Source: an uncultured Paenibacillus sp.
GTDB lineage: Bacteria > Bacillota > Bacilli > Paenibacillales > Paenibacillaceae
Direction of reading: 5' to 3'
DNA: 36,201 bases
Assembly: GCA_937895345.1 (NCBI GenBank)
Contig: CALAWP010000007.1
Location: 1 to 36,201 of the forward strand
The translations under genes were made by a program, and so were the position numbers. Below, one piece after another: positions 7,534 to 14,723 of this stretch; within the stretch, counting starts at the first letter, position 1, and each line of letters opens with the position of its first letter. Under the pieces are notes generated by a model. That model was not told the DNA's origin, made no database searches, and saw only the letters and a list, made by a program, of their open reading frames with translations.

Positions 7534-8271
7534 TCAAGCGCGCATATCCGCCTTGAGCAGCACCTCGGCAAACGAATGCCCTGTGCCGACCGGCTGAAGC
7601 GGCGCGCCTTCCAACTGCTGTTGTATTTTCTGCTTCCATTGCCGCTCGTTCATAAGCTCGCCCTCGTAATAGAAGGAAGCGTACAGCGCCTCCTCGTCCG
7701 CCTCCAGCACGAGACGAAGCACCGCCACATGGCCGGATGCGGCCTTGACCGAGAAGCGGTAAGCGTTGATCGTATCCACGATCGTTTCAGCGACGCGCTC
7801 GCCGTCGAGGGCCAGCTCGCTTAAATTCAGCTCGCCCTTCACCGTTACTTCCAGCTGCAGCGCATGGGTCAGCGTCCGGAACGATTGAATGTAACTTACG
7901 AGCGACGGCACGCCCAGCTTGGAGATCGCGCTCTCCGCCGCCATCCGTTCCCTTATATTTTCTACATACTGTACGGTCTTATCCAGCTTGCCCAAACGAA
8001 TATAACCGTACAGCACCTGCAAATCGTTCATCCAGTCATGCCGGTGGTGGTTCAACGTCCGGACGCTTGCGCTTTGCAACGACCGGACGGCGCGTTCCAG
8101 CCGGGCCCGGCTTTCTTTCCGCTCGACCGCGATCCAATAAGCGGCCGCCGCCGTCAGCCAAAGCGCGAACGCCGCGACGATCCAATGTTGGGCGGGCCAT
8201 ATCCAAACGGCTGCAAACGGAAGAAGCGCCGAAGCCGCGACAACATACTTGGCCGTTGTGAAACGTCCCAT
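7534..8271 (-). CDS. spo0B: Spo0B-like sporulation phosphotransferase with N-terminal membrane segments
   Basis: 245 residues from ATG 8269-8271 (AGGT site 7 bases upstream); a GTG at 8290-8292 with AGGAAAT upstream would add seven residues. The phosphoacceptor helix reads HHRHDWMNDLQVLYGY, with the histidine (H78 in this numbering) followed by DWMN as in B. subtilis Spo0B H30. A four-helix dimerisation hairpin (about 60-125) and a degenerate kinase-like C-terminal domain follow, without an ATP-binding N/G box. Spo0B passes phosphate from Spo0F to Spo0A. Unlike soluble B. subtilis Spo0B (192 aa), residues about 6-24 and 29-48 are two hydrophobic spans, predicting membrane anchoring. Position between rpmA and obg supports the identity. 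Confidence 0.87.
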   Translation of the reverse strand: MGRFTTAKYVVAASALLPFAAVWIWPAQHWIVAAFALWLTAAAAYWIAVERKESRARLERAVRSLQSASVRTLNHHRHDWMNDLQVLYGYIRLGKLDKTVQYVENIRERMAAESAISKLGVPSLVSYIQSFRTLTHALQLEVTVKGELNLSELALDGERVAETIVDTINAYRFSVKAASGHVAVLRLVLEADEEALYASFYYEGELMNERQWKQKIQQQLEGAPLQPVGTGHSFAEVLLKADMRA

Positions 8272-8309
8272 GAACAGTACCTGCCTTCGCACGATTTCCT
8301 AGCTTATCC

Positions 8310-8338
8310 AGTATACCACGACCTTTTTCGAAGGTCAC
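8310..8338 (-). promoter_or_regulatory. Sigma-A promoter (extended -10) of spo0B-obg
   Basis: Minus strand GTGACC (8333-8338), a 17-base spacer and TATACT (8310-8315) preceded by TGG, i.e. an extended -10. It lies between the rpmA terminator and spo0B. Confidence 0.65.
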
Positions 8339-8352
8339 CAGCATTCCGGAAC

Positions 8353-8390
8353 AAAAATAAAGCCCCGGCCGAACAATGCCAGCCAGGGCT
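8353..8390 (-). terminator. Rho-independent terminator after rpmA
   Basis: A 9-bp stem (AGCCCTGGC with GCCGGGGCT, 8382-8390 with 8361-8369) starts 7 bases beyond the rpmA stop and is followed by TTATTTTT (8353-8360) on the minus strand. Confidence 0.85.
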
Positions 8391-8397
8391 TCAATCA

Positions 8398-8709
8398 TTA
8401 AGCTTCTACTGCAGCGGCTACCGGAGCTTGCTCGACAGGGTATACGCTCACTTTTTTGCGATCGCGACCCCAACGTTCAAACTTCACCACGCCGTCGATC
8501 ATCGCGTACAACGTATCGTCTTTGCCGATGCCTACGTTGTTGCCCGGATGAACCTTCGTGCCGCGTTGACGGTACAAAATGCTTCCGCCCGTCACGACTT
8601 GTCCGTCGGCGCGCTTCGCGCCCAGACGCTTGGACTGGGAATCGCGGCCGTTCTTCGTGGAGCCGACGCCCTTCTTCGAGGCGAACAGCTGAAGATCCAG
8701 TTTCAACAT
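8398..8709 (-). CDS. rpmA: 50S ribosomal protein L27 with cleavable N-terminal extension
   Basis: 103 residues. L27 reaches into the peptidyl-transferase centre. The protein starts with MLKLDLQLFASKKG, the Firmicutes extension that Prp removes after residue 9 (before ASKKG) so that the mature N-terminus can reach the active site. The core motifs GSTKNGRDSQSKRLGAKR and GGSILYRQRGTKVHPG are intact. The C-terminus ends in an alanine-rich tail. GGAGGG precedes the ATG by 7 bases. It is the last gene of rplU-prp-rpmA. Confidence 0.97.
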   Translation of the reverse strand: MLKLDLQLFASKKGVGSTKNGRDSQSKRLGAKRADGQVVTGGSILYRQRGTKVHPGNNVGIGKDDTLYAMIDGVVKFERWGRDRKKVSVYPVEQAPVAAAVEA

Positions 8710-8755
8710 GGTATGTCCCTCCTCTTGCGTATAGTGTTGATCTGCGGTTCGGCGC

Positions 8756-9091
8756 TCAGCGAACCTCGTTCCGAAACGCGATAAACTTGCCGTATGATCT
8801 CGCGATCGTTTCCAGCATGACGATCATCGATTCCAGCAGCAGCTGGATCCTCCCGTTCGTTTCCGGATCGGACGACGCCGGAATGTCGGAGGAGAGCCAA
8901 CCGCCCTTTATGGAATACGGAAGCTGGACTCCCGCTAATGTCTCAATGGCGTTAACCGTGCCTACCGATACGCTAGATACGCCCGCGCATACGATATCTT
9001 TCCCGCGCTTGGCATAATTCGCATGCCCTTCGATCGAGAACGATACGATGCGGTCGTCGTCCCGGCTGCGCACTATCGTTACGGTTATCAT
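8756..9091 (-). CDS. prp: Ribosomal-processing cysteine protease Prp (YsxB)
   Basis: 111 residues. Prp cuts the N-terminal extension of L27 during ribosome assembly and is essential in species with the long L27. The catalytic pair is visible: H23 in EGHANYAKRG and C35 in DIVCAGVSS. The gene lies between rplU and rpmA, its constant position in Firmicutes, 11 bases after rplU and 46 before rpmA. GAGGAT 6 bases upstream supports the ATG at 9089-9091. Its substrate is the neighbouring gene product, whose cleavage motif is present. Confidence 0.94.
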   Translation of the reverse strand: MITVTIVRSRDDDRIVSFSIEGHANYAKRGKDIVCAGVSSVSVGTVNAIETLAGVQLPYSIKGGWLSSDIPASSDPETNGRIQLLLESMIVMLETIARSYGKFIAFRNEVR

Positions 9092-9102
9092 AAAAAATCC
9101 TC

Positions 9103-9414
9103 TTACGCCTGGATTTTTTCGATCGTAACTTTCGTGTACGGCTGACGATGACCTTGCTTGCGGCGGTAGTTTTTCTTAGGCTTGTATTTGTAAACGACGA
9201 TCTTTTGGCCTCTGCCTTGCTTCTCGACCTTGCCGGTTACTTTCGCTCCCGACACGACCGGAGTTCCGGCTACAAAACCCGCGCTGCCGGAAACGGCCAG
9301 GACGCGATCGAACGTTACGCTTTCGCCTTCGTTGTTGTCCAGCTTCTCGATGTAAATCACATCGCCTTCCTGAACTTTGTACTGCTTGCCGCCAGTTTCG
9401 ATAATTGCGAACAT
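9103..9414 (-). CDS. rplU: 50S ribosomal protein L21
   Basis: 103 residues, standard length. The N-terminus MFAIIETGGKQYKVQEGD and the basic C-terminal stretch YKPKKNYRRKQGHRQPYT, which binds 23S rRNA, are typical. GGAGGTG lies 9 bases before the ATG. It opens the rplU-prp-rpmA operon and has a structured leader of about 125 bases upstream. Confidence 0.97.
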   Translation of the reverse strand: MFAIIETGGKQYKVQEGDVIYIEKLDNNEGESVTFDRVLAVSGSAGFVAGTPVVSGAKVTGKVEKQGRGQKIVVYKYKPKKNYRRKQGHRQPYTKVTIEKIQA

Positions 9415-9540
9415 AGTTGGTGCACCTCCCTAATAGTCGAAGACTCGCCCCATCCAGGTGGAAGCGCCAAACGGCGCCCTCTCTTGCTAAACCCGACCGG
9501 TGCGGTACCTGTATATCCGCGCGAAAGCGAAATATACACC
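9415..9540 (-). promoter_or_regulatory. Putative L21 leader (rplU autoregulatory mRNA structure)
   Basis: Between the promoter and rplU the RNA can form a hairpin closed by GTATAT/ATATAC (9511-9536) and a second GC-rich hairpin GGCGCC-GTTT-GGCGC (about 9463-9478). No protein is encoded. Many Firmicutes have a conserved L21 leader here that lets L21 repress its own operon. I infer that identity from position and foldability, not from matching a covariance model. Confidence 0.55.
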
Positions 9541-9545
9541 AGAAC

Positions 9546-9574
9546 AGTTTAACACAGACCGCCGCCTATTTCAA
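9546..9574 (-). promoter_or_regulatory. Sigma-A promoter of rplU-prp-rpmA
   Basis: Minus strand TTGAAA (-35, 9569-9574), 17 bases, TAAACT (-10, 9546-9551) with TGT directly before it (extended -10). The -35 covers the last codon of rng and the first base of its TAG stop, so the promoter begins inside the upstream gene. Confidence 0.72.
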
Positions 9575-10774
9575 CCCGAAATCTTTCGCCCACATGCCTC
9601 TCGCTTTTTTGCGCGTCAGTTCCATCAAGCCCAGTCTCGTCCAGCCGACAATGGTGCATTTGGTCGAATCCTTCCGGGCTTCCTCGAGCATCCGGCCCAT
9701 CACTTTGCTTTTATGCTCTTCCAGCTCCATGTCGATAAAATCGATAATGACAATGCCTCCGACATCCCGGAGCCTCAGCAGCCGGGAAATCGTCTCCGCC
9801 GCCTCCATATTGGCCTGGAACACCGTCTCTTCGAGGCTGCGGCCGCCGGTATAGCGGCCCGTATTGACGTCCACCACCGTAAGCGCCTCGGTCTCTTCCC
9901 AGACGAGATACCCTCCGCAATCGAGCGGTATGCGCCTCGCAAACGCCGCATCCAGCTGCTCCTGAACCCGGAACGCCCGGAACAGACTGACGCCGTCGCC
10001 GCGGCCGGGCTCGAACAGGCGCACCCGCCCGCGAAGGCCGGGGGCCATCTTCCCCAGCAAGCCAAGCGCTTCCTCGCAAGCCGCCGCGTCGTCGATCCAT
10101 ACCTCGTCCATGTCTTGCGTGAGCGTATCGCGAATCGCCCGGTACAGCAAGCCCGCTTCGCCGTGCAGCAGGCACGGCGCCTTGCTCTCCTCCGCCCGCG
10201 CCCGCACGGACGCCCACAGCTTGCGCAGGGCGGCGGCGTCCTCCCGCAGCGATGCGGCGCTCTCGCCTTCCGCGGCCGTGCGCATAATGACGCCTTCCTC
10301 CCCGAGACGGAGCTCTTCCCCGATTTGCCGCAGACGTTCCCGCTCCTCGTCGGAGCCGATTTTTTTGGATACCCCGACATAGTCCGCCTCCGGCATGTAG
10401 ACGAGCCAGCGCCCCGGCAAATTGTAATGCGTCGTCACTCTCGCTCCTTTGCCGCCAAGCGGATCCTTCACCACTTGAACGACGATTTCATCGCCCGGTC
10501 TGGCCAATTCGGCAATGGACGGCTTGCGCTCGGGCTGCTTGTCGAGATGAGGATGCAGCAAGTCGTCAATATACAAGAAGGCGTTTTTGGCCAGTCCGAT
10601 ATCGACAAACGCCGCTTCCATTCCCGGCAGCACGTTAACGATTCTGCCCTTGTAAATATTGCCGACCAGACTGCCGCCGCCGGACGGCTCCGTCTTGAAA
10701 TCGACCAGCCGGCCGTCTTGCAGCACGGCCGTTCCCATCCTGTCTCCGTTCACGTGCACGAGCATTTGCTTCAT
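9566..10774 (-). CDS. rng: Ribonuclease G/E family protein (short form)
   Basis: 402 residues. RNase E/G enzymes are 5'-monophosphate-sensing endoribonucleases acting in rRNA maturation and mRNA decay. The N-terminal S1 RNA-binding domain is about 37-120 (GNIYKGRIVNVLPGMEAAFVDIG). The DNase-I-like catalytic domain carries the magnesium-binding aspartates D302 (VVDVNTGRYTGG) and D345 (VIIDFIDME). The protein stops at 402, just after TRKKAR, where E. coli RNase G (489 aa) continues with the CPxC zinc-link and small domain that drive oligomerisation. It follows spoIVFB by 39 bases with no terminator. I see only a weak possible promoter of its own (TAAAAT near 10815), so it may depend partly on read-through. 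Confidence 0.92.
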   Translation of the reverse strand: MKQMLVHVNGDRMGTAVLQDGRLVDFKTEPSGGGSLVGNIYKGRIVNVLPGMEAAFVDIGLAKNAFLYIDDLLHPHLDKQPERKPSIAELARPGDEIVVQVVKDPLGGKGARVTTHYNLPGRWLVYMPEADYVGVSKKIGSDEERERLRQIGEELRLGEEGVIMRTAAEGESAASLREDAAALRKLWASVRARAEESKAPCLLHGEAGLLYRAIRDTLTQDMDEVWIDDAAACEEALGLLGKMAPGLRGRVRLFEPGRGDGVSLFRAFRVQEQLDAAFARRIPLDCGGYLVWEETEALTVVDVNTGRYTGGRSLEETVFQANMEAAETISRLLRLRDVGGIVIIDFIDMELEEHKSKVMGRMLEEARKDSTKCTIVGWTRLGLMELTRKKARGMWAKDFGLK

Positions 10775-10813
10775 GCTTCAGTAACCCACCCGTCTTCTCG
10801 CGTTTTCTCTATT

Positions 10814-11695
10814 TTAACGCAAAAGCTCCCATACTGCACGATGCGGACCGAGACCCGACAGGCAGCCACCGACGATCGACTGCTCCGGCAGCACCCGCAG
10901 CTGCTTGCCGGCATGGTCGAACACGTAGACGAGATGATATTTTTCCCGGTTGAACAGCCTGGCGACGGACCAAATGGACTGTTGTGCGTGAACGATCAGC
11001 GGGGCGACGGCGCGGCCTCTGCCGGACTCGCGGTCCGCCAGCCTACCCCGGTGCACCAAAAACCGGTAAAACAGAAACGGCACGCTGCGGGCATAGTTCC
11101 AGTTCGTTGCCGTCAAAAAGACGCCCACGACCAGAAGGTTCAGCTGCACTCCGTCGTCATTCAGCCATAGGGGAGCGAATGCCGCCGCCGTCATCAAGAC
11201 GCTGAGCAGCAGGCTGATGCGGGAGGACCATACGAGCATGCCGTAAAAATTGACGAACAGGCTGAACAGCGCCTGAAGCAGCTTCCCCCCGTCCAGCGGA
11301 TAGATCGGCAGCAGATTGAACAGCCCGATCATCAAGTTCGCCTGCACCACATAGCTCGCCCATTCCCCGTCCCACCATCCGAGCCATCCGCACGCCCAGG
11401 CGGCCAACGCCATCCAGCCGTTCTGCAACGGTCCCGCGATCGCGACCAGCGCGTCTTCCTTCGCGGACGCGCCGCTCGCTTCCTCCGCCTCCGCCACGCC
11501 GCCGAACGGCAGCAGCTTGACTTCCCGGATCGTCCAGCCGAAGCTGCGCGCCGCCATGACATGTCCCAGCTCGTGGACGACGACGATGAGAAACAACGTC
11601 ATCATTTCCGCCATATATCCCGTCGCCAAGGAGGCGAGCATGACCATCACAAACAAAGGGTGGACCGTCCAGACGATGCCCTTCCATTTAATCAA
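10814..11695 (-). CDS. spoIVFB: Stage IV sporulation protein FB, intramembrane metalloprotease
   Basis: 293 residues, M50 family. In the forespore outer membrane SpoIVFB cuts pro-sigma-K to active sigma-K. The zinc site HELGH is at 41-45 within a membrane helix, the LLPFGG motif at 61-66 and the third ligand D135 in NLLPIYPLDGG; all are intact. Several hydrophobic segments precede a C-terminal domain (about 215-293) in the position of the CBS domain. The start is TTG (11693-11695): no ATG or GTG gives a better alignment with the family N-terminus, and the gene overlaps spoIVFA by 8 bases, so it is translated by coupling to it. Confidence 0.92.
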   Translation of the reverse strand: MIKWKGIVWTVHPLFVMVMLASLATGYMAEMMTLFLIVVVHELGHVMAARSFGWTIREVKLLPFGGVAEAEEASGASAKEDALVAIAGPLQNGWMALAAWACGWLGWWDGEWASYVVQANLMIGLFNLLPIYPLDGGKLLQALFSLFVNFYGMLVWSSRISLLLSVLMTAAAFAPLWLNDDGVQLNLLVVGVFLTATNWNYARSVPFLFYRFLVHRGRLADRESGRGRAVAPLIVHAQQSIWSVARLFNREKYHLVYVFDHAGKQLRVLPEQSIVGGCLSGLGPHRAVWELLR

Positions 11696-12608
11696 TCGCG
11701 ATCACGTCCAGCGGATCGATATAGCGATCGCCGTCTTTCAGCGCAAAAAACAGCACGCCGTGCTCGCCTTCGCCCGCCGTCTGCAGCTTGCCGATCGGAT
11801 CCCCGGCCTCCACCCAATCGTTCACCTTCACGCCGGCTTCCCCCAGCTTGCCGTAGATCGCGACGCGGCTCCCCGCATGCCGGATCAGCACGCTGTCGCC
11901 TTCCTCCGTCACCATCATCACCCTGCCCGGCTGTATCGCCACGACCGGCGCTCCTTTCGGCCCCGCCAGCTCGATGCCGCTCAGCAGCTCGGCGAACGTT
12001 CGGACCAGCGAGCCGCCGGGAAGCGGCGAAACGGCCGGGCCTTTCATGCCGGCGCCCGCCTCCTTGGCTCCTTCGTCAGCCGAGCCGAAGATGGGAATGA
12101 ACGACGGCGCCCCGGCAAACGCCGCTTTGTACCATGCCGCCGCCGCGGCAAAATCGATTTCATCCGTCATCGCCTGCCGGATCAGCGCCTGTCCTTTCAC
12201 CGCCCAAGGCTGTTCCGACCGGAACATGATCCACACCGCCGCGAACAGCGCGGTACATATCGCGGCCTTCCATAGAAACTGGCGAACATGGCCTCTCCAG
12301 CCGCCCCCGCCCGCCGGCTGCCCGCCGCCGCCGGGTTCGGCAGCACGGCGCGGGCGCGCGGACAGCCGGCCAAGGTCGTCCCATGACTCCCAAGGATTGG
12401 GGTTCCGCTTCCACGCAAGCTCCGGATCGGCCGCGCTCCATCGATGCGCCGCATCCCCGCCCGCATCCGCAGCCGCCCTCCCTCCCTTGTCCCGCTCCGT
12501 TTCTCCCGCGGCGGCTTGCACCGCGCTGCGATTCGTTGCGCCGTACCGCTCCCGGATCGTTCTGATTCGATTCTCTCTGCGCTGCTTTACATCGTCTTTT
12601 ACGCCCAT
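11688..12608 (-). CDS. spoIVFA: Stage IV sporulation protein FA, regulator of SpoIVFB
   Basis: 306 residues from ATG 12606-12608 (GGGAGG 6 bases upstream); a frame open to GTG 12638 would include the ribosome site. Residues 1-108 are a charged, low-complexity cytoplasmic region, about 111-129 a single membrane helix (LWKAAICTALFAAVWIMF), and about 215-306 an M23/LytM-like domain. The LytM catalytic histidine motif (HLHF in active enzymes) is replaced by GVLFFAL, so it is a scaffold, not a peptidase, as in the family. SpoIVFA holds SpoIVFB inactive together with BofA until SpoIVB/CtpB cleave it. First gene of its operon, behind a candidate sigma-E promoter. Confidence 0.88.
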   Translation of the reverse strand: MGVKDDVKQRRENRIRTIRERYGATNRSAVQAAAGETERDKGGRAAADAGGDAAHRWSAADPELAWKRNPNPWESWDDLGRLSARPRRAAEPGGGGQPAGGGGWRGHVRQFLWKAAICTALFAAVWIMFRSEQPWAVKGQALIRQAMTDEIDFAAAAAWYKAAFAGAPSFIPIFGSADEGAKEAGAGMKGPAVSPLPGGSLVRTFAELLSGIELAGPKGAPVVAIQPGRVMMVTEEGDSVLIRHAGSRVAIYGKLGEAGVKVNDWVEAGDPIGKLQTAGEGEHGVLFFALKDGDRYIDPLDVIAID

Positions 12609-12663
12609 GCGCATCCTCCCCGATCTCTCCGGCGGCACGGCCGGAGCGCGTCGTTATATAACC

Positions 12664-12692
12664 ACCATATGATGCGGCAGGGACAAGTATGC
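12664..12692 (-). promoter_or_regulatory. Candidate sigma-E promoter of spoIVFA-spoIVFB
   Basis: Minus strand GCATACT (-35 region, 12686-12692), 14-base spacer, CATATGGT (-10 region, 12664-12671), compared with sigma-E consensus near TCATATT-14-CATACAAT. Spacing and location between the rodA terminator and spoIVFA fit, and the B. subtilis spoIVF operon is sigma-E dependent. The -10 has three mismatches in the last half. Confidence 0.55.
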
Positions 12693-12761
12693 GGGGCCGA
12701 TTTCGGCGCAGACGCGGCGGCGGTCAAGCCCCGCGCGGACGCAGCGGCGCTCCCGAACGGC

Positions 12762-12790
12762 AAAAAAAAGCCTGCAGATCAATCTGCAAG
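12762..12790 (-). terminator. Rho-independent terminator overlapping the rodA stop codon
   Basis: CTTGCAGAT pairs with ATCTGCAGG (12782-12790 with 12771-12779) and is followed by CTTTTTTTTT on the minus strand. The TGA stop of rodA (12779-12781) is inside the hairpin tip, so a terminating ribosome covers the stem. It ends the DUF4321-to-rodA operon. Confidence 0.85.
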
Positions 12791-13921
12791 CTCGTACACC
12801 TGTTGATGGGCTTTAATGCTGAACACCAGTCCGATGGACAGCATGTTGAGCACCAGCGACGTTCCGCCGTAGCTGATAAACGGCAGCGTAATGCCGGTAA
12901 TCGGCATAATGCCGATCATCATGCCGATATTTTGGAAGATTTGGAAGACGAACATGGACACGACCCCGATAATCATAAACGCCGCCCGCCTGTCGTAACA
13001 TTTGTAGGCGATGACAATCATGCGGTATATAAGCAGGAAATAGATGAGCAGCAGCACGGCGGACCCTTGAAACCCGAATTCTTCGCCGACGACGACAAAG
13101 ATCGAATCCGAATACGGGTAAGGAACAAATCCCCCGTTTTTCATCGCGCCCTGCAAATATCCGCTGCCGCCGAGCCCTCCCGAACCGATGGCGGTTTGCG
13201 CGTTGACCGACTGCAGCTTGGCGTCCGCGCTAGCCTGCTCCGGGTTGATGAACGTATTGATGCGGGTATGCCAATGCCCCTTCTTGTGATCGTCCAAAAA
13301 ATCGAATATTTCCTGGTTGAACGTATTGAACAGCACGACGAACAAGACGATGCTGCCTACCAGCGCGGTCAGTCCGATCATGACATGCGTATATTTGACG
13401 TTGCCGATCCACAGCATGCCGAGCATAATGACAAGATAAATGATGGCGTTGCCCAAATCGGGCTGGATCATGACGAGCAGAAACGGCAAAAAAGTAAAGG
13501 CCCCGATCGGCAGCAAATCCTGCGTTAAGGTCAGCTTGTCGCCCTGGCGGCGCCCCATCAAATAGGCGATGCCGATGATAAGCACGATCTTGACGATTTC
13601 CGCCGGCTGGAAGGACAGTGATCCAAATTGAAACCAGCCTTTGGCGCCGTTGATTTCCGCTCCGAGAAAGTAGACGGCCACCAGCAGCGCCACGCCTATG
13701 CCGTACAGCACATGCCAGGTCTTCAGCACGATCCGGTAGTCGAACTGGGAGCACGCCACGGCGATGACAAACCCGATGCCGTAAAAAAGCATCTGCCTGT
13801 TTTCCGAGCCGGCGTATTTCGTGTTCACCGTCGCGCTGTGGATGATGAAGTAACTGGCCGCCATCAAGACGACAAGAATAAGGAGTATGCCCCAGTCCAG
13901 TTTTTTCAGTTTATTCAGCAC
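12779..13921 (-). CDS. rodA: RodA/FtsW/SpoVE family peptidoglycan polymerase
   Basis: 380 residues, GTG start (13919-13921), 7 bases after minD. SEDS proteins are lipid-II glycosyltransferases that work with a class B PBP. About ten membrane helices are visible; family signatures include NGAKGWFQFGSLSFQPAE (about 89-106), QPDLGNAIIY (about 152-161) and the C-terminal PFISYGGTSLVLNM (about 349-362). The position with mreBCD/minCD and the absence of a neighbouring division PBP favour RodA over FtsW or SpoVE, though sequence alone cannot exclude SpoVE. Last gene of the shape operon. Confidence 0.88.
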   Translation of the reverse strand: MLNKLKKLDWGILLILVVLMAASYFIIHSATVNTKYAGSENRQMLFYGIGFVIAVACSQFDYRIVLKTWHVLYGIGVALLVAVYFLGAEINGAKGWFQFGSLSFQPAEIVKIVLIIGIAYLMGRRQGDKLTLTQDLLPIGAFTFLPFLLVMIQPDLGNAIIYLVIMLGMLWIGNVKYTHVMIGLTALVGSIVLFVVLFNTFNQEIFDFLDDHKKGHWHTRINTFINPEQASADAKLQSVNAQTAIGSGGLGGSGYLQGAMKNGGFVPYPYSDSIFVVVGEEFGFQGSAVLLLIYFLLIYRMIVIAYKCYDRRAAFMIIGVVSMFVFQIFQNIGMMIGIMPITGITLPFISYGGTSLVLNMLSIGLVFSIKAHQQVYELAD

Positions 13922-13928
13922 AAGTCGA

Positions 13929-14720
13929 TCATCCTATTCCGAGAAACTTCCGGAATCGCTTGAACGCCCCCGCTTTCTCGTCCAGCACCATAAGCGGCAC
14001 CATGTCGCCGAGAATGCGCCGGGCGATATTGCGATAGGCGATCGCGGCGCGAGACGCCGGATTCATAACCGTCGGTTCTCCGTTATTGGCGGAAGAAATC
14101 ACTTTTTCGTCGTCGGGCACGATGCCGAGCAAGTCGATCGCAAGCACCTGGCAAATCTCGTCGATATCGAGCATCTCGCCGCTCTTCATCATGGATTGCC
14201 GGATCCGGTTGATGACGAGCTTGGAAGGAATGCCTGCCTGCTCGAGCAGCCCGATCACGCGGTCGGCGTCGCGCACGGCGGCGTTTTCCGGCGTCGTCAC
14301 GACGATCGCCCGGTCGGCGCCGGCCACCGCGTTGCGAAAGCCGTGTTCGATTCCCGCCGGGCAATCGATCATGACGTAATCGTGCTCCTGCTTCAGCTCG
14401 GCTACGATATCGCGCACCTGCTCGGGCTTGATCGCGTCCTTGTCTTTCGTCTGGGCGGCGGGAAGCATGTAGAGTTCCTCAAAGCGCTTGTCCTTGACCA
14501 GAGCTTGATTCAAGCGGCATCGTCCTTCCGCAACGTCGACCAAATCGTAGATGATCCGGTTTTCGAGACCCATGACCACGTCCAAATTGCGCAAGCCGAT
14601 ATCGGTATCCACCATGCACACTTTTTTGCCCAGCAATGCGAGCGCCGTTCCGATGTTCGCCGTAGTCGTCGTCTTGCCGACGCCGCCCTTGCCCGAAGTG
14701 ACCACAATCGCTTCTCCCAT
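13929..14720 (-). CDS. minD: Septum site-determining ATPase MinD
   Basis: 263 residues. A deviant Walker A ATPase that binds the membrane with ATP and recruits MinC to block FtsZ rings near poles. Deviant Walker A KGGVGKTT at 11-18 (signature K11, catalytic K16), switch I region DTDIGLRNLD at 38-47, Walker B DCPAG at 119-123. The last 14 residues (AGAFKRFRKFLGIG) form the amphipathic membrane-targeting helix. GGAG 8 bases before the ATG. It is separated by 3 bases from minC. Confidence 0.97.
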   Translation of the reverse strand: MGEAIVVTSGKGGVGKTTTTANIGTALALLGKKVCMVDTDIGLRNLDVVMGLENRIIYDLVDVAEGRCRLNQALVKDKRFEELYMLPAAQTKDKDAIKPEQVRDIVAELKQEHDYVMIDCPAGIEHGFRNAVAGADRAIVVTTPENAAVRDADRVIGLLEQAGIPSKLVINRIRQSMMKSGEMLDIDEICQVLAIDLLGIVPDDEKVISSANNGEPTVMNPASRAAIAYRNIARRILGDMVPLMVLDEKAGAFKRFRKFLGIG

Positions 14721-14723
14721 GTT

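Noticed and set aside
9500..11170. Plus-strand open frame of 556 codons
   Set aside because: Antisense to rng and spoIVFB; composition and lack of motifs mark it as a shadow of GC-rich codons.
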